A stretch of 47,517 nt of DNA from an uncultured Woeseia sp. Lineage in GTDB: Bacteria > Pseudomonadota > Gammaproteobacteria > Steroidobacterales > Woeseiaceae. The DNA is taken from the NCBI GenBank assembly GCA_913031125.1, contig CAJWFK010000021.1, positions 1 through 47,517 of the forward strand, written 5' to 3'. How positions within the stretch are numbered: the first letter of the stretch is position 1; each line of letters opens with the position of its first letter. The notes beneath the pieces are model-generated. The model worked only from the letters and a program-made list of their open reading frames with translations. It did no database searches and had not been told where the DNA came from. This document shows, piece after piece, positions 10,601 to 21,108 of this stretch. A program made the translations under genes and the position numbers.

Positions 10601-11916
10601 ACGAACATGGTCGCGAACGAGAGAGGTATAAATTGCCTTATGGTTCAACCATAACTGTTGAGGATGGTGCAGAAGTGAAGCAAGGGCAGGTTGTTGCGAC
10701 CTGGGACCCCCATACACATCCAGTAGTTTCAGAGGTGGCTGGAAAGCTGCAGTTCCAAGATTTTGTAGATGGGGTTACGGTTACCGAACAGGTGGATGAA
10801 TTAACGGGTCTTACGAGCATCGTTATTCTCGATCCCAAGACACGTGGTTCTGCAGGTAAGGACATGCGTCCAGTAGCAAAACTAGTCGATAAAAAGGGTG
10901 GTGAGATCTGTTTTGCAAACACTGATATTCCTGCAACATATGCGTTGCCAGCAGGGGCTATCCTGAGTATGCGAGATGGTGCATCGGTATCTGTGGGTGA
11001 CATTATTGCTCGCATTCCGCAGGAATCTTCAAAGACACGGGATATTACTGGCGGGTTACCGAGAGTTGCAGATCTATTCGAAGCTAGAAAACCTAAGGAA
11101 CCGGCGATCATGGCAGAACATACCGGTACGGTAAGTTTTGGCAAAGAAACAAAAGGAAAGGTTCGCTTGGTCATAACCAATGAGAGTGGAGAAAGCAGGG
11201 AGAAATTAATTCACAAGTGGCGCCACCTAAATATTTTTGAGGGTGAGCAGGTCGCAAAGGGGGAGATAATTGCTGACGGTGAACCTAGTCCGCATGACAT
11301 CCTTCGATTGCAAGGCGTGCAGAATCTGGCTAACTATCTGGTCCGAGAAATTCAAGATGTTTACCGTCTGCAAGGTGTAAAGATTAACGACAAACATATT
11401 GAGGTGATTATTCGTCAAATGCTCCGCAAGGTTACAATTAATTTACCTGGTGACAGCAAATTCCTTAGAGGCGAGCAGGTTGATCGTGCACGTGCGCTTG
11501 AGACTATTGACGAGCTAGGGAGCCAAGGTAAGCAAATTCTGGAGTTTGAACCTATGCTACTCGGTATAACGAAGGCGTCTCTGGCGACAGAATCCTTCAT
11601 CTCTGCTGCCTCCTTTCAAGAGACCACTCGAGTACTTACCGAAGCCGCGGTCAGTGGCCTCAAAGATAGTCTGCGTGGGTTAAAAGAAAATGTAGTTGTA
11701 GGTCGCCTGATTCCTGCTGGCACGGGTTTTGCGTATCATGCAGAACGTCGTCGGACCAGAGAACAAGATTTATCGGATCAGCTTAAAGAGCTCGAAGAAG
11801 ATGCGCAATTGACTGAAAAAAATGAGGAAATGTCCGTTTCTGAAGAAATAGTTGAGTCAGCAACCGACAGCTCCGTAGCTGCTCCGGATGGAGATGAGCC
11901 TTCTGCGCTAGCTTGA
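7645..11916 (+). CDS. rpoC: DNA-directed RNA polymerase subunit beta'
   Basis: The beta' subunit carries the catalytic magnesium. The NADFDGD motif is at residues 458–464, placing the three metal-binding aspartates at 460, 462 and 464 exactly as in E. coli. The N-terminal zinc ribbon has Cys70, Cys72, Cys85 and Cys88, again with E. coli numbering. The second zinc site lies in [19 protein letters not shown] (about residues 893–911). The trigger loop region [16 protein letters not shown] is present. The 1423 residues end in an acidic tail slightly longer than usual. The gene starts in the rpoB stop codon and is followed by 233 nt containing the str promoter. Confidence 0.99.
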   Translation: MRDLLNLFKYQNPVEDFDAIRIGLASPDMVRSWSFGEVKKPETINYRTFKPERDGLFCAKIFGPIKDYECLCGKYKRLKHRGVVCEKCGVEVTQTKVRRERMAHIELASPVAHIWFLKSLPSRIGLMLDMTLREIERVLYFEAFVVVDPGMTVLERGQLMTDEMYLDAIEQYGDEFDARMGAEAVQQMLMTVDLQREVLQVREDIGATRSETKIKRLSKRLKLLESFIDSGNKPEWMVMNVLPVLPPDLRPLVPLDGGRFATSDLNDLYRRVINRNNRLARLLELNAPDIIVRNEKRMLQESVDALLDNGRRGRAITGTNKRPLKSLADMIKGKQGRFRQNLLGKRVDYSGRSVIVVGPTLKLHQCGLPKKMALELFKPFIFSKLQLRGEATTIKAAKRLVEREGAEVWDILEEVIREHPVMLNRAPTLHRLGIQGFEPVLIEGKAIQLHPLVCTAFNADFDGDQMAVHVPLSIEAQLEARALMMSSNNILSPANGDPIIVPSQDVVLGLYYMTRSTVNGRGEGMIFCDIDEARRAYENDLCALQARVKVRVPIHERDKEGEVATTLRTVETTVGRALLSTLLPTGLSFDLINRDMTKKAILNVINASYRNLGLKKTVLFADRLMYTGFRFATAAGISIGVNDMVVPDSKEEILAIAESEVKEIQDQYSSGLVTEGERYNKVVDIWSRTNDQVAKAMMDKLGMEVVKDASGADVEQESFNSIYMMADSGARGSAAQIRQLAGMRGLMAKPDGSIIETPITANFREGLDVLQYFISTHGARKGLADTALKTANSGYLTRRLVDVAQDLVVTEVDCETEKGVPMAPLVEGGDIVEPLRDRVLGRVLAKSALIPGTDNVAFDAGTLLNEGEVARLEELSIDHVTVRSPITCEIRYGVCAQCYGRDLARGHRINIGEAVGVIAAQSIGEPGTQLTMRTFHIGGAASRSAAANSIEIKNNGTVKLNNIKTVKHKKKYLVAVSRSGEILVYNEHGRERERYKLPYGSTITVEDGAEVKQGQVVATWDPHTHPVVSEVAGKLQFQDFVDGVTVTEQVDELTGLTSIVILDPKTRGSAGKDMRPVAKLVDKKGGEICFANTDIPATYALPAGAILSMRDGASVSVGDIIARIPQESSKTRDITGGLPRVADLFEARKPKEPAIMAEHTGTVSFGKETKGKVRLVITNESGESREKLIHKWRHLNIFEGEQVAKGEIIADGEPSPHDILRLQGVQNLANYLVREIQDVYRLQGVKINDKHIEVIIRQMLRKVTINLPGDSKFLRGEQVDRARALETIDELGSQGKQILEFEPMLLGITKASLATESFISAASFQETTRVLTEAAVSGLKDSLRGLKENVVVGRLIPAGTGFAYHAERRRTREQDLSDQLKELEEDAQLTEKNEEMSVSEEIVESATDSSVAAPDGDEPSALA

Positions 11917-11963
11917 TCTGAGTGAGCAGGTATCGCGTGACCTTGTAATCTTTGGTTTTAGCT

Positions 11964-11978
11964 GCTTGACAGTCAAGC
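11964..11978. repeat. Inverted repeat over the −35 of the rpsL promoter
   Basis: GCTTGAC–A–GTCAAGC is a perfect 7-bp inverted repeat around one central base. It contains the TTGACA −35 hexamer of the promoter before rpsL. Such a site could be an operator, or just a by-product of the −35 sequence. Confidence 0.5.
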
Positions 11979-11995
11979 TAGAGGCTCAATACAAT
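11966..11995 (+). promoter_or_regulatory. Sigma-70-like promoter for the str genes (rpsL onward)
   Basis: A perfect −35 TTGACA (11966–11971) is followed by an 18-nt spacer and the −10 TACAAT (11990–11995). The bases just after the −10 are GC-rich (GCCCGCC), the kind of discriminator seen at promoters under stringent (ppGpp/DksA) control. The predicted start is near 12002, about 150 nt before the rpsL ATG. A 7-bp GC hairpin, CCGCCCC (11998–12004) with GGGGCGG (12013–12019), straddles the predicted start and has no T-run. Confidence 0.75.
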
Positions 11996-12149
11996 GCCCG
12001 CCCCTAACTTACGGGGCGGCGCGTTGGCACGTTGAATATAGGATTAGTTGACCGAATATTTTCGTTGCATTGTCAGGAAGTTAGGGCTTGGGTACGACAT
12101 AAAAACTCGTCCACTATTTTTGTGAATTACTAAACTTAAGAGAGGGTTA

Positions 12150-12524
12150 ATGGCCACGACCAATCAACTGGTAAGAAAGCCGCGTAATATTAAAGCGGCT
12201 AAAAGCACAGTACCGGCTCTAGAGGGAAGCCCCCAGAAGCGAGGTGTTTGTACACGCGTATATACAACGACGCCGAAGAAACCAAATTCTGCGATGCGTA
12301 AAGTGGCTAGGGTCCGATTAACGAATGGCTATGAAGTTACCAGCTACATCGGGGGTGAGGGACACAATCTGCAGGAACATTCCGTGGTTTTGATTCGCGG
12401 TGGACGGGTGAAAGACTTGCCCGGTGTCCGCTACCATACAGTGCGCGGAACTCTTGATTGTTCCGGCGTTGGTGATCGTAAACAAGGCAGATCGAAGTAC
12501 GGAGCTAAGCGCCCAAAATCGTAA
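12150..12524 (+). CDS. rpsL: 30S ribosomal protein S12
   Basis: S12 sits at the decoding centre and tunes accuracy. The 124-residue protein matches E. coli S12 nearly throughout. The streptomycin-related lysines are of sensitive type: [10 protein letters not shown] in the residue 42–43 region and [11 protein letters not shown] around residue 88. The start ATG 12150 follows AGAGAGG. It opens the str group under the promoter at 11966–11995, and rpsG follows after only 38 nt. Confidence 0.98.
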   Translation: MATTNQLVRKPRNIKAAKSTVPALEGSPQKRGVCTRVYTTTPKKPNSAMRKVARVRLTNGYEVTSYIGGEGHNLQEHSVVLIRGGRVKDLPGVRYHTVRGTLDCSGVGDRKQGRSKYGAKRPKS

Positions 12525-12559
12525 TGTTTGGCGCCTATCTGCAGCTAAGAAAGAGATAA

Positions 12560-13042
<483 letters not shown>

Positions 13043-13061
13043 AGCTTTTAGGGATAAATTC

Positions 13062-15155
13062 GTGGCGCGCACAACACAAATCGAGCGATATCGAAACATT
13101 GGGATTATGGCTCATATCGATGCCGGAAAGACGACAACCACGGAGCGTGTATTGTTCTACACTGGTGTGTCTCACAAAATCGGCGAGGTGCACGACGGCG
13201 CCGCTGTTATGGATTGGATGGAGCAGGAACAGGAGCGCGGCATAACCATCACATCTGCGGCCACAACCTGCTTCTGGAGCGGTATGGATCAGCAGTTCGA
13301 TGAACACCGCATTAATATTATCGATACTCCGGGGCACGTTGACTTTACCATTGAAGTTGAACGAAGTTTGCGTGTCCTAGATGGTGCAATAACAGTACTT
13401 TGTTCAGTAGGAGGCGTAGAGCCGCAGACGGAAACTGTCTGGCGTCAAGGGAATAAATATAGTGTTCCCCGCATGATTTTTGTGAATAAGATGGATCGCG
13501 CTGGCGCTGATTTCCTCCGGGTAGTTGATCAGATTAAGGATCGTTTGGGAGCTAATCCTGTTCCGATTCAGTTACCTATTGGCGCTGAAGAAAACTTTGA
13601 AGGTGTCATTGACCTCATCCGCATGAAGGCGATTTATTGGGGTGAAGAAAATATGGGTACGAGTTTTGAAATGCGAGATATACCTGCCAACTTAGAGGCA
13701 GAGTCACAAATTTATCGTGAGCAGATGATTGAAGCAGCTGCAGAGGCAAACGATGAGTTGATGGAGAAGTTTTTCGATGCCGGTGAGTTGGCAGACGATG
13801 AGATCCGTGCGGGTTTGCGGGAACGGACTCTAGCTGGCGAAATCGTCGTTACTATGTGCGGTTCTGCTTTTAAAAACAAGGGTGTGCAGGCTATGCTCGA
13901 CGCGATTATCGATTACATGCCTTCGCCGATAGATGTGCCTGCTATCAAGGGTATGCATGAGGATGAAGTGGAAGGCCAACGTCATGCGAAAGACGATGAG
14001 CCTTTTGCTTCGTTGGCGTTTAAGATTGCCACAGATCCATTTGTAGGTAACTTGACGTTTTTCCGTGTCTACTCTGGGGTACTAAAGTCTGGGGACACTA
14101 TCTTTAATCCAGTCAAAAGTAAGCGCGAGCGTATTGGACGAATTTTACAAATGCACTCCAATGACCGGAAGGAGATCAAGGAAGTTTGCGCGGGTGATAT
14201 CGCAGCGGCGGTTGGTCTTAAAGATGTCACAACCGGTGACACGCTGTGTGATCTAAAGAATATTATTACCCTCGAGCGTATGGAATTTCCTGAACCGGTA
14301 ATTGCGGTAGCTGTGGAGCCAAAGACCAAAGTCGATCAGGAAAAAATGGGAATTGCACTGCAAAAGCTGGCGAAAGAAGATCCATCATTCCGTGTAGCTA
14401 CGGACGAGGAATCCGGTCAGACAATTATTTCCGGTATGGGCGAACTACATTTGGATATCATTGTCGATAGGATGAAGCGTGAATTCAAAGTTGAAGCGAA
14501 TGTTGGTAAGCCGCAGGTAGCCTACCGTGAAACTATCCGGTCAACTGTTGAGCAAGAAGGAAAATTTGTTCGTCAGTCCGGTGGACGCGGACAATATGGT
14601 CATGTTTTTGTCAAGATTGAGCCACAGAAAGCAGGTGATGGCTATGAGTTTGTTAATGCTATTGTTGGTGGCGCCGTGCCGAGAGAGTACATTAATGCAG
14701 TCGACAAAGGTGTGCGTGAACAAATGGAAAATGGAGTAGTTGCGGGGTACCCAGTCGTAGACGCAAAGGTGACACTTTATGATGGTTCCTATCATGATGT
14801 TGACTCTAGTGAAATGGCTTTTAAGATTGCTGGATCTATGGCGTTTAGAGATGGAGCGCAGAAAGCTAAACCCGTTTTATTAGAGCCAATTATGAAAGTC
14901 GAAGTTGTTACTCCAGAAGATTATATGGGAGATGTGATGGGCGATCTAAATCGCCGTCGCGGTTTGCCGCAAGGTATGGATGACTCACCGTCAGGTAAAA
15001 TTATCCGTGCTGAGGTGCCCTTGGCTGAAATGTTTGGCTATGCTACAGACCTTCGTTCCATGAGTCAGGGTCGTGCAACGTATTCGATGGAGTTCGACAA
15101 GTACAATGAAGTACCACAGAATGTGGCTGAGACAGTGATGAAAAAAGCCTCTTAG
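13062..15155 (+). CDS. fusA: Elongation factor G
   Basis: EF-G is the GTPase that drives translocation on the ribosome. The 697-residue protein starts at GTG 13062 and has the G1 loop AHIDAGKTT (17–25), the switch region [12 protein letters not shown], the G3 motif DTPGHVDFT and the G4 motif NKMD. Domains II–V follow, ending in the conserved [20 protein letters not shown] region. The length is close to the E. coli 704. It lies 19 nt after rpsG and 32 nt before tuf in the standard str order. Confidence 0.99.
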   Translation: MARTTQIERYRNIGIMAHIDAGKTTTTERVLFYTGVSHKIGEVHDGAAVMDWMEQEQERGITITSAATTCFWSGMDQQFDEHRINIIDTPGHVDFTIEVERSLRVLDGAITVLCSVGGVEPQTETVWRQGNKYSVPRMIFVNKMDRAGADFLRVVDQIKDRLGANPVPIQLPIGAEENFEGVIDLIRMKAIYWGEENMGTSFEMRDIPANLEAESQIYREQMIEAAAEANDELMEKFFDAGELADDEIRAGLRERTLAGEIVVTMCGSAFKNKGVQAMLDAIIDYMPSPIDVPAIKGMHEDEVEGQRHAKDDEPFASLAFKIATDPFVGNLTFFRVYSGVLKSGDTIFNPVKSKRERIGRILQMHSNDRKEIKEVCAGDIAAAVGLKDVTTGDTLCDLKNIITLERMEFPEPVIAVAVEPKTKVDQEKMGIALQKLAKEDPSFRVATDEESGQTIISGMGELHLDIIVDRMKREFKVEANVGKPQVAYRETIRSTVEQEGKFVRQSGGRGQYGHVFVKIEPQKAGDGYEFVNAIVGGAVPREYINAVDKGVREQMENGVVAGYPVVDAKVTLYDGSYHDVDSSEMAFKIAGSMAFRDGAQKAKPVLLEPIMKVEVVTPEDYMGDVMGDLNRRRGLPQGMDDSPSGKIIRAEVPLAEMFGYATDLRSMSQGRATYSMEFDKYNEVPQNVAETVMKKAS

Positions 15156-15187
15156 TGAACTTATTTTAAACCCACGAGATTAAGGAC

Positions 15188-16378
15188 ATGTCCAAAGAGA
15201 AATTTGAAAGAACGAAGCCACATGTAAATGTGGGTACGATTGGTCACGTTGATCATGGCAAGACAACGTTAACAGCTGCTTTAACCAAAGTTATGGCTCA
15301 GCAGCATGGTGGCGAGGTTAAGGGTTATGATCAAATTGATAACGCACCGGAGGAAAGGGAGCGTGGAATCACTATTGCAACGGCGCATGTCGAATATGAA
15401 AGTGAGAATCGCCATTATGCACATGTAGATTGTCCAGGGCATGCTGATTATGTGAAGAACATGATTACAGGTGCGGCACAGATGGATGGTGCGATTTTAG
15501 TGGTGAGTGCAGCGGATGGACCCATGCCGCAGACTCGAGAACATATTCTTCTAGCCCGTCAGGTTGGTGTACCGTATATCGTGGTTTACTTAAATAAAGC
15601 TGATCAGGTGGACGATGATGAGTTGATGGAGTTGGTTGAAATGGAAGTTCGGGATCTTCTTTCGACATATGAGTTTCCTGGTGACGATACGCCGATCATA
15701 ACGGGTTCAGCATTGAAGGCTTTTGAAGAAGACTCTTCAGACATTGGTGTGCCATCGATCTTGAAGTTGGTTGAGGAGATGGATAGTTATATTCCTGAAC
15801 CGGAGCGTGCGATAGATGGTGACTTTTTGATGCCAGTTGAAGATGTGTTCTCGATTTCGGGGCGTGGAACAGTGGTGACGGGTCGTATTGAGCGTGGCAT
15901 CGTTAACGTTAGTGATGAGATTGAGATTGTTGGTATAAAAGATACGGAGAAGACGACTTGTACCGGTGTTGAGATGTTTAGGAAGCTTCTAGATGAAGGT
16001 CGAGCTGGCGATAACGTTGGTGTGCTTCTACGTGGAACTAAACGTGAAGAGGTTGAACGTGGTCAAGTATTAGCTGCGCCTGGATCGATAACGCCGCATA
16101 CTAAGTTCGAGGCGGAGGTATATATATTGACGAAGGAAGAGGGTGGTCGTCATACACCGTTCTTCAAGGGTTACCGTCCGCAGTTTTATTTCCGTACTAC
16201 AGATGTGACTGGTGCGGTAGAACTTCCGGCAGGTACGGAAATGGTAATGCCGGGAGATAATATTAAGATGACGGTTGATTTGATAGCACCGATTGCTATG
16301 GAAGATGGTCTAAGGTTTGCCATTCGTGAAGGTGGACGTACCGTAGGCGCTGGCGTTGTAGCTAAAATAATCGAATAA
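15188..16378 (+). CDS. tuf: Elongation factor Tu
   Basis: EF-Tu delivers aminoacyl-tRNA to the ribosome. The 396-residue protein has the G1 loop GHVDHGKT (19–26), [24 protein letters not shown] with the catalytic histidine, and the G4 motif NKAD, followed by domains II and III ending VAKIIE. This copy is in the tufA position (after fusA). The tRNA-Trp/secE pair at the left edge of the window is the place where a tufB copy commonly sits, so a second copy just outside the window is likely but not seen. The gap to rpsJ is only 4 nt. Confidence 0.99.
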   Translation: MSKEKFERTKPHVNVGTIGHVDHGKTTLTAALTKVMAQQHGGEVKGYDQIDNAPEERERGITIATAHVEYESENRHYAHVDCPGHADYVKNMITGAAQMDGAILVVSAADGPMPQTREHILLARQVGVPYIVVYLNKADQVDDDELMELVEMEVRDLLSTYEFPGDDTPIITGSALKAFEEDSSDIGVPSILKLVEEMDSYIPEPERAIDGDFLMPVEDVFSISGRGTVVTGRIERGIVNVSDEIEIVGIKDTEKTTCTGVEMFRKLLDEGRAGDNVGVLLRGTKREEVERGQVLAAPGSITPHTKFEAEVYILTKEEGGRHTPFFKGYRPQFYFRTTDVTGAVELPAGTEMVMPGDNIKMTVDLIAPIAMEDGLRFAIREGGRTVGAGVVAKIIE

Positions 16379-16382
16379 AAAA

Positions 16383-16697
16383 ATGGCAACGAATCAAAAT
16401 ATACGGATTAGACTGAAGGCGTTTGATCACAGATTAATCGATAATTCGGCTAGAGAGATTGTGGAAACGGCAAAACGTACCGGTGCTGCGGTCAAGGGCC
16501 CTATCCCATTGCCTATGAAAATGGAACGTTACACGATTCTAATTTCTCCGCATGTAAATAAAGACGCCCGGGACCAGTATGAGATTCGCACCCATAAACG
16601 CTTGATGGATATTATCGATCCGACAGATAAGACTGTCGATGCGCTAATGAAGCTTGAGTTACCGGCTGGAGTAGACGTCCAAATCAAGCTTAATTAG
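16383..16697 (+). CDS. rpsJ: 30S ribosomal protein S10 (NusE)
   Basis: S10 is a 30S head protein that also acts as NusE in antitermination and contacts the NusG C-terminal domain. The 104-residue protein matches E. coli S10 (103), with [13 protein letters not shown] (about 34–46) and the C-terminal [15 protein letters not shown]. It begins 4 nt after the tuf stop, in an A-rich stretch without a clear ribosome binding site, so it probably depends on translation of tuf. This is unlike E. coli, where a promoter and a long L4-controlled leader come before rpsJ. Here those signals appear to come after it (16698–17172). Confidence 0.98.
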   Translation: MATNQNIRIRLKAFDHRLIDNSAREIVETAKRTGAAVKGPIPLPMKMERYTILISPHVNKDARDQYEIRTHKRLMDIIDPTDKTVDALMKLELPAGVDVQIKLN

Positions 16698-16805
16698 TAG
16701 AAGATCTTCGCTTTGCAGGGCTACTTTCGTTGTCACACTTCCAGAGAGTCCTTTTCAGCGCTCTAACCTATTGATCAAAATAGAATTAATATCCTCGAAA
16801 AGCGC

Positions 16806-16833
16806 TTGTTTTGCCAATATCTGTGGGTATAAT
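16806..16833 (+). promoter_or_regulatory. Sigma-70-like promoter for the rplC–rpsQ (S10) genes
   Basis: A perfect −10 TATAAT (16828–16833) lies 16 nt after TTGTTT (16806–16811). The predicted start, near 16840, would give a leader of about 330 nt before the rplC ATG. The −10 is the best match in the window's spacers; the −35 is moderate. Confidence 0.65.
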
Positions 16834-16845
16834 GGCCAGCTCGCA

Positions 16846-16914
16846 GGACTTGGCCGGTCCGAGAGTCGGCCAAGTTCGGAAAAGGCGTCACAAAGCGAAT
16901 GCTCTGTGACGCTT
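16846..16914 (+). promoter_or_regulatory. Two long hairpins in the rplC leader, candidate L4-type control region
   Basis: Hairpin one pairs ACTTGGCCG (16848–16856) with CGGCCAAGT (16867–16875), and two further pairs extend it outward. Hairpin two pairs GCGTCACA (16885–16892) with TGTGACGC (16905–16912), extended by a G·U and an A–U outside and by AGC/GCT inside around a GAAT loop. Both start within about 50 nt of the predicted transcription start. E. coli has an L4-responsive leader before rpsJ; equivalence to it is inferred from position only. Confidence 0.5.
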
Positions 16915-17172
16915 AATGTTAGGTAGCTAGAGAAAAATAGCGTACTCGGCAAATCTCGGACAACCGGTTTTACCGGAGTAGGGTCAGCTTTCAAACAAAA
17001 GAACATGGTAATGATTGTTCTGCGATGGCTGGCCCTTTCGCGTGTCTAGGTGGTCCGTGAAAGTATTGATTGTCCGTTCGTTGATATCGTTGCGAATGTG
17101 AGAAACATTGCTAGAGAGAAAAGTTTTGGTGGCGTTGAGATAGAGTCTGCGTTGCGTTTTTGGAGACGATTA

Positions 17173-17949
17173 ATGAGTCTTGTTGGCCGCAAATGCGGTA
17201 TGACACGTGTTTTTACGGAAGAAGGGGAGTCGATCCCAGTAACTGTTATTGAGGCACAATCTAACCGAATCACACAGGTTAAGACTGTGATGAATGATGG
17301 ATATTGTGCCGTGCAAGTTACTGCAGGTGAGCGCAAAACGTCTCGCGTATCTAAACCCGAGGCTGGCCACTTTGCTAAGGCGAAGGTTGAAGCCGGCGAC
17401 ATAATGACAGAGTTTCGTATTAGCGACGGCGATGACACAGATTATCAGGTTGGTATGAAATTGTGTGTTGATCGTTTTGAAGTAGGACAAAAAGTAGACG
17501 TCGTTGGAACGACAATTGGTAAAGGTTATGCGGGCACGGTTAAACGTCATAATTTTAGTATGCAGGATGCTACCCATGGAAATTCGCTAGCACACCGTGC
17601 ACCGGGTTCTATCGGACAAAATCAGACCCCAGGACGGGTATTTAAGGGTAAGAAAATGTCTGGTCATATGGGTAATGTTCGTAGAACGATCCAGAATCTT
17701 GAAGTCGTTCGTGTTGATGCAGATCGACAGTTGATATTAATAAAAGGAGCTATTCCTGGTCATAAGGGAGGCCAAGTAATAGTCCAGCCAGCCGTCAAGG
17801 GTCAAGTGGGGGGGAGAGTAGTGATTCCGCCAAAGGCTAAGGAACCTGAAGCGGTAGACGCTGCAGAAGAGCAGCTATCTAAGGAACCTGAAGCGGTAGA
17901 CGCTGCAGAAGAGCAGCTATCTAAGGAATCTAAAGAGAAGACAGAATGA
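17173..17949 (+). CDS. rplC: 50S ribosomal protein L3 with extended acidic tail
   Basis: L3 is an early-assembly 50S protein whose loop reaches the peptidyl-transferase centre. The start ATG 17173 is fixed by GGAG seven bases upstream and by similarity ([14 protein letters not shown]). The body contains [23 protein letters not shown] and [18 protein letters not shown] (about residues 141–158), the loop that carries the methylated glutamine in E. coli. At 258 residues it is about 50 longer than E. coli L3 (209). The extra part is an acidic, Glu/Ala/Lys-rich tail from about residue 220 that contains two identical 14-residue units ([14 protein letters not shown]). The tail is probably disordered; its role is unknown. 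Confidence 0.96.
   Translation: MSLVGRKCGMTRVFTEEGESIPVTVIEAQSNRITQVKTVMNDGYCAVQVTAGERKTSRVSKPEAGHFAKAKVEAGDIMTEFRISDGDDTDYQVGMKLCVDRFEVGQKVDVVGTTIGKGYAGTVKRHNFSMQDATHGNSLAHRAPGSIGQNQTPGRVFKGKKMSGHMGNVRRTIQNLEVVRVDADRQLILIKGAIPGHKGGQVIVQPAVKGQVGGRVVIPPKAKEPEAVDAAEEQLSKEPEAVDAAEEQLSKESKEKTE
17839..17922 (+). repeat. Perfect 42-bp tandem duplication inside rplC
   Basis: Positions 17839–17880 and 17881–17922 are identical and adjacent. The unit is 42 bp (14 codons), so the reading frame is kept. A third partial copy begins after the second (AAGGAATCT) and a shorter match precedes the first (AAGGCT). Identity at every synonymous site points to a recent event. Confidence 0.97.
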
Positions 17950-17962
17950 TGAGGTCGGTGTC

Positions 17963-18565
17963 GTGAAACTCAAAATGGCAAGTAGTGGCACCGTAGAAGT
18001 TGCGGATAGTGCGTTTGGCGCAGATTTTAATGAGCCCCTGGTGCATCAGGTTGTCACTGCATTTTTGGCTGGCAACCGAGCAGGAACTAAAGCGCAAAAG
18101 AATCGAGCTTCAGCGCGAGGTGGAGGAGCAAAGCCTTGGCGTCAGAAAGGTACTGGTAGCGCGCGTGCAGGAACGATTCGCAGCCCCATTTGGGTTGGTG
18201 GTGGACGTGCATTTGCCGCGAAACCACGTGATTATAGTCAGAAGGTTAATAAGAAAATGTATCGTGCGGCTTTGCGATCAGTATTTTCTGAGCTTATTCG
18301 CCAAGATCGCCTAATTATTATCGATACAATTGAGATGGAAAAACCGCAGACAAAGGGACTTTTAACCAAACTTAAAAAACTTGGCGCTGACAATGTCTTA
18401 ATTATTAATGAATTGTTCGATGAGAATATTTTTCTATCGGCCCGAAATTTACCAAATGTTGGTGTGTGTGATGTCAGCTCAATTGATCCGGTTGTGTTGT
18501 TACGGTTTCAGAAGGTAGTCGTTACCATAGCGGCGCTTAAATTGATTGAGGAGCGCTTGTCATGA
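17963..18565 (+). CDS. rplD: 50S ribosomal protein L4
   Basis: L4 stabilises 23S rRNA domain I, extends into the exit tunnel and in E. coli represses the S10 operon. The 200-residue length is almost that of E. coli (201). The tunnel extension is visible as [20 protein letters not shown] through [20 protein letters not shown] (about 39–80). The start is GTG 17963; an in-frame ATG four codons later is an alternative, but the longer form matches the E. coli N-terminus. The stop overlaps the rplW start (ATGA at 18562). Confidence 0.98.
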   Translation: MKLKMASSGTVEVADSAFGADFNEPLVHQVVTAFLAGNRAGTKAQKNRASARGGGAKPWRQKGTGSARAGTIRSPIWVGGGRAFAAKPRDYSQKVNKKMYRAALRSVFSELIRQDRLIIIDTIEMEKPQTKGLLTKLKKLGADNVLIINELFDENIFLSARNLPNVGVCDVSSIDPVVLLRFQKVVVTIAALKLIEERLS

Positions 18566-18867
18566 GTTTTCAAGCGCGCGAAGAAAAAATCATGACGGTT
18601 CTACAAGGGCCCCATCTTTCGGAGAAAAGTCATATCTCCGCAGAGCAGAATCAGATTGTATTCAAGGTGTCTACAGATGCGACAAAACGACAGATTAAAG
18701 AAGCTGTAGAGCAGTTGTTTGAGGTTTCTGTTGAAAACGTAACGGTCATGAATTATCGAGGAAAGCAGAAACGCCAGGGCGGTACTATCGGGAAGCGACG
18801 CAATTGGAAAAAAGCCTATGTCCGTTTGGCAGAAGGTAGTCAAATTGATTTCATCGGTGGCGAATAA
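18562..18867 (+). CDS. rplW: 50S ribosomal protein L23
   Basis: L23 surrounds the exit of the nascent-chain tunnel and docks trigger factor and SRP. The 101-residue product has the conserved [12 protein letters not shown] (about 13–24), [16 protein letters not shown] and the basic loop with [16 protein letters not shown]. The start ATG lies in the rplD stop codon, so the two are translationally coupled. The length agrees with E. coli (100). Confidence 0.97.
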   Translation: MSFQAREEKIMTVLQGPHLSEKSHISAEQNQIVFKVSTDATKRQIKEAVEQLFEVSVENVTVMNYRGKQKRQGGTIGKRRNWKKAYVRLAEGSQIDFIGGE

Positions 18868-18888
18868 GGCGCGAAATGGGAAAGAACG

Positions 18889-19719
18889 ATGACACTGCAT
18901 AAATCAAAACCGACATCAGCCGGCCGAAGATTCCAAGTGGCGGTCAAAACAGATGGTCTCTACAAGGGAAATCCGCATCCCGCATTGCTGAGTAAGAAGA
19001 CCAAATCTGGCGGGCGTAACAACAATGGTCGCATTACAGTCCGGCATCGTGGCGGTGGGCACAAGCAGCGATATCGAATTATAGACTTCAAGCGAGACAA
19101 GGATGGTGTGGCAGGGGTTGTTGAACGAATAGAGTACGATCCTAATCGGAGTGCTCACATTGCATTACTAAAATATTCGGATGGTGAGCGCCGCTATATT
19201 TTAGCACCAAGGGGTGTCAGAGAAGGTTCAGTGATCGCATGTGGCGAAGATGCGCCAATTAAGCCAGGTAATGCTTTACCGCTAAAAAGTATACCTGTCG
19301 GTACGCTAATACATAATATTGAAATGAAGCCTGGCAAGGGGGGGCAACTTGTTCGATCTGCAGGCGGTAGTGCCCAGTTAGCAGCACGAGAGGGTGCCTA
19401 TGCAACGATTCGATTGCGGTCCGGAGAAATGAGAAGAATTCATGTGGATTGCCGAGCGACGATTGGTGAAGTAGGGCATGGAGAACACAACCTTCGCAAG
19501 TTAGGCAAGGCTGGTGCTAAACGTTGGCGCGGAGTTCGACCGACAGTTCGAGGTGTTGCAATGAATCCAGTTGATCATCCACATGGTGGTGGAGAAGGTC
19601 GAACATCCGGCGGGCGTCATCCTGTTTCACCTTGGGGAGTGCCAACCAAGGGCTACAAGACACGCGCAAATAAGCGGACGGATAACATGATAGTACGACG
19701 CCGTAGGCGTAAGAAATAA
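18889..19719 (+). CDS. rplB: 50S ribosomal protein L2
   Basis: L2 is among the most conserved 50S proteins, bridges the subunits and supports peptidyl-transferase activity. The 276 residues match E. coli (273). The signature [14 protein letters not shown] (about 224–237), with the functionally important histidine, is intact, as is the [20 protein letters not shown] block (about 36–55). The C-terminal basic tail [11 protein letters not shown] is typical. It starts at ATG 18889, 21 nt after rplW. Confidence 0.99.
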   Translation: MTLHKSKPTSAGRRFQVAVKTDGLYKGNPHPALLSKKTKSGGRNNNGRITVRHRGGGHKQRYRIIDFKRDKDGVAGVVERIEYDPNRSAHIALLKYSDGERRYILAPRGVREGSVIACGEDAPIKPGNALPLKSIPVGTLIHNIEMKPGKGGQLVRSAGGSAQLAAREGAYATIRLRSGEMRRIHVDCRATIGEVGHGEHNLRKLGKAGAKRWRGVRPTVRGVAMNPVDHPHGGGEGRTSGGRHPVSPWGVPTKGYKTRANKRTDNMIVRRRRRKK

Positions 19720-19773
19720 TTTTTTTAATCTAATAGTTTGCTAAATATTTAGGTACAGGATCCAGGAAAATAA

Positions 19774-20046
19774 ATGCCACGCTCAGTAAGAAAAGGCCCG
19801 TTCGTTGATCTGCATCTGCGAAAAAAAGTAACAGAGGCGGCAAAGTCGAATGATAGGAGGCCGATAAAGACTTGGTCACGTCGCTCCATGGTATTACCCG
19901 ATATGGTTGGGTTAACAATTGCTGTGCACAATGGTCGACAGCATGTACCCGTATTGATTTCTGAAAATATGGTCGGCCACAAGCTTGGTGAATTTGCTGC
20001 CACGAGGACTTTTAGGGGCCACTCTGGCGATCGTAAAACGAAATAG
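19774..20046 (+). CDS. rpsS: 30S ribosomal protein S19
   Basis: S19 forms a complex with S13 in the 30S head and touches the A-site tRNA. The 90-residue product starts [18 protein letters not shown] and contains the [19 protein letters not shown] signature near its end, which is characteristic of the family. Its length agrees with E. coli (92). A 54-nt A/T-rich spacer separates it from rplB; CAGGAAAAT before the ATG is the likely ribosome binding site. Confidence 0.98.
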   Translation: MPRSVRKGPFVDLHLRKKVTEAAKSNDRRPIKTWSRRSMVLPDMVGLTIAVHNGRQHVPVLISENMVGHKLGEFAATRTFRGHSGDRKTK

Positions 20047-20062
20047 GGTAAGGGAAAGATTT

Positions 20063-20395
20063 ATGCAGGTTTCAGCAACGCTTCGATATGCGCGGATTTC
20101 TCCGCAGAAATGCCGACTGGTAGCGGATACCATTCGTGGGAAGCATGTTGATGAAGCATTGAAGACGCTAAGTTTTTCGCCGAAGAAAAGCGCGCGAATT
20201 GTAAAAAAAGTACTGGAGTCGGCTATTGCAAATGCCGAACACAATCATGGAGCTGATATTGATGTGCTAAGGGTGTCTGCAATACAAGTTAACGAGGCAC
20301 CGACATTTCGACGATATCGTGCCCGGGCGAAAGGTCGTGGTACACGAATTATTAAACGCAATAGTCACATCACAGTTGGCGTTGGCGACGAGTAA
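20063..20395 (+). CDS. rplV: 50S ribosomal protein L22
   Basis: L22 lines the exit tunnel with a long beta-hairpin; changes at the hairpin tip can give macrolide resistance. I placed the start at ATG 20063, behind AAGGGAAAG, because residues from there ([20 protein letters not shown]) align with the family. The open frame runs 26 codons further upstream over rpsS without homology. The product has 110 residues, as in E. coli. The C-terminal segment [20 protein letters not shown] carries the hairpin tip. Confidence 0.98.
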   Translation: MQVSATLRYARISPQKCRLVADTIRGKHVDEALKTLSFSPKKSARIVKKVLESAIANAEHNHGADIDVLRVSAIQVNEAPTFRRYRARAKGRGTRIIKRNSHITVGVGDE

Positions 20396-20400
20396 ATATT

Positions 20401-21087
20401 ATGGGCCAGAAAGTACATCCGACGGGAATTCGCCTTGGCATCGTCAAGGATTGGTCATCCAAGTGGTATGCGGATTCTAAAGATTTTCCAGCATTCGTTA
20501 GTCAAGATTACAAGATACGCGATTTTATTAAGAAAAAGCTTAAGGATGCTTCGGTCAGTGGAATAAGCATCGAGCGCCCTACTAAGAAAGTGAACATAAC
20601 TATTCATACGGCTCGTCCAGGGATTGTTATAGGCAAGAAAGGTGAGGATATCGAAAGGTTGCGAGCGCAGGTTTCGCAGATGACCGATATGCACATCAAT
20701 GATGTCAGAATCAATATCGCTGAAGTAAGAAAGCCAGAGCTTGACGCGCAGCTTGTAGCAGAGGGTATTGCTCAGCAACTAGAACGTCGTGTGATGTTCC
20801 GTCGTGCCATGAAACGGGCCGTTACCAATACAATGCGTGTTGGCGCAGAGGGGATTAAGGTTAAGGTTGGAGGGAGACTTAATGGTGCTGAAATCGCACG
20901 GTCGGAATGGTATCGAGAGGGCCGGGTACCGCTTCACACTCTCCGTGCTGATATCGATTATGGCCTTGCTGAAGCTCACACAACCTATGGTGTTATTGGT
21001 GTGAAGGTTTGGATTTTTAAAGGCGAGATTTTCGAAAAGCCCGAGGTAACTGTGAGTGATGAAAAGGAGCCAGCACCAAGCACGTAA
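20401..21087 (+). CDS. rpsC: 30S ribosomal protein S3
   Basis: S3 guards the mRNA entry channel with S4 and S5 and has mRNA helicase activity. The 228-residue protein shows the KH domain with [17 protein letters not shown] (about 72–88) and the C-terminal domain with [20 protein letters not shown] (about 162–181). Only 5 nt separate it from rplV. Length agrees with E. coli (233). Confidence 0.98.
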   Translation: MGQKVHPTGIRLGIVKDWSSKWYADSKDFPAFVSQDYKIRDFIKKKLKDASVSGISIERPTKKVNITIHTARPGIVIGKKGEDIERLRAQVSQMTDMHINDVRINIAEVRKPELDAQLVAEGIAQQLERRVMFRRAMKRAVTNTMRVGAEGIKVKVGGRLNGAEIARSEWYREGRVPLHTLRADIDYGLAEAHTTYGVIGVKVWIFKGEIFEKPEVTVSDEKEPAPST

Positions 21088-21108
21088 GCTGCGTATCGGT
21101 ATATAGCT

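Larger units (their letters stand above)
16698..17172 (+). other. 475-nt structured gap between rpsJ and rplC
   Basis: No gene is seen here. The region holds a good promoter (16806–16833), two strong hairpins (16846–16877 and 16883–16914) and a small CCGG–TTTTA–CCGG hairpin near 16962–16974. The frame of rplC stays open from a GTG at 17050, just after an in-frame TAG, but no ribosome binding site supports that start. No hairpin is followed by a T-run, so I see no intrinsic terminator. The arrangement looks like an mRNA leader for rplC and the downstream S10 genes. Confidence 0.6.

Noticed and set aside
10638..11180. Long open frame (180 codons) on the − strand inside rpoC
   Set aside because: It is antisense to a fully conserved part of rpoC, has no ribosome binding site and resembles no family; a shadow of the biased codon use of rpoC.
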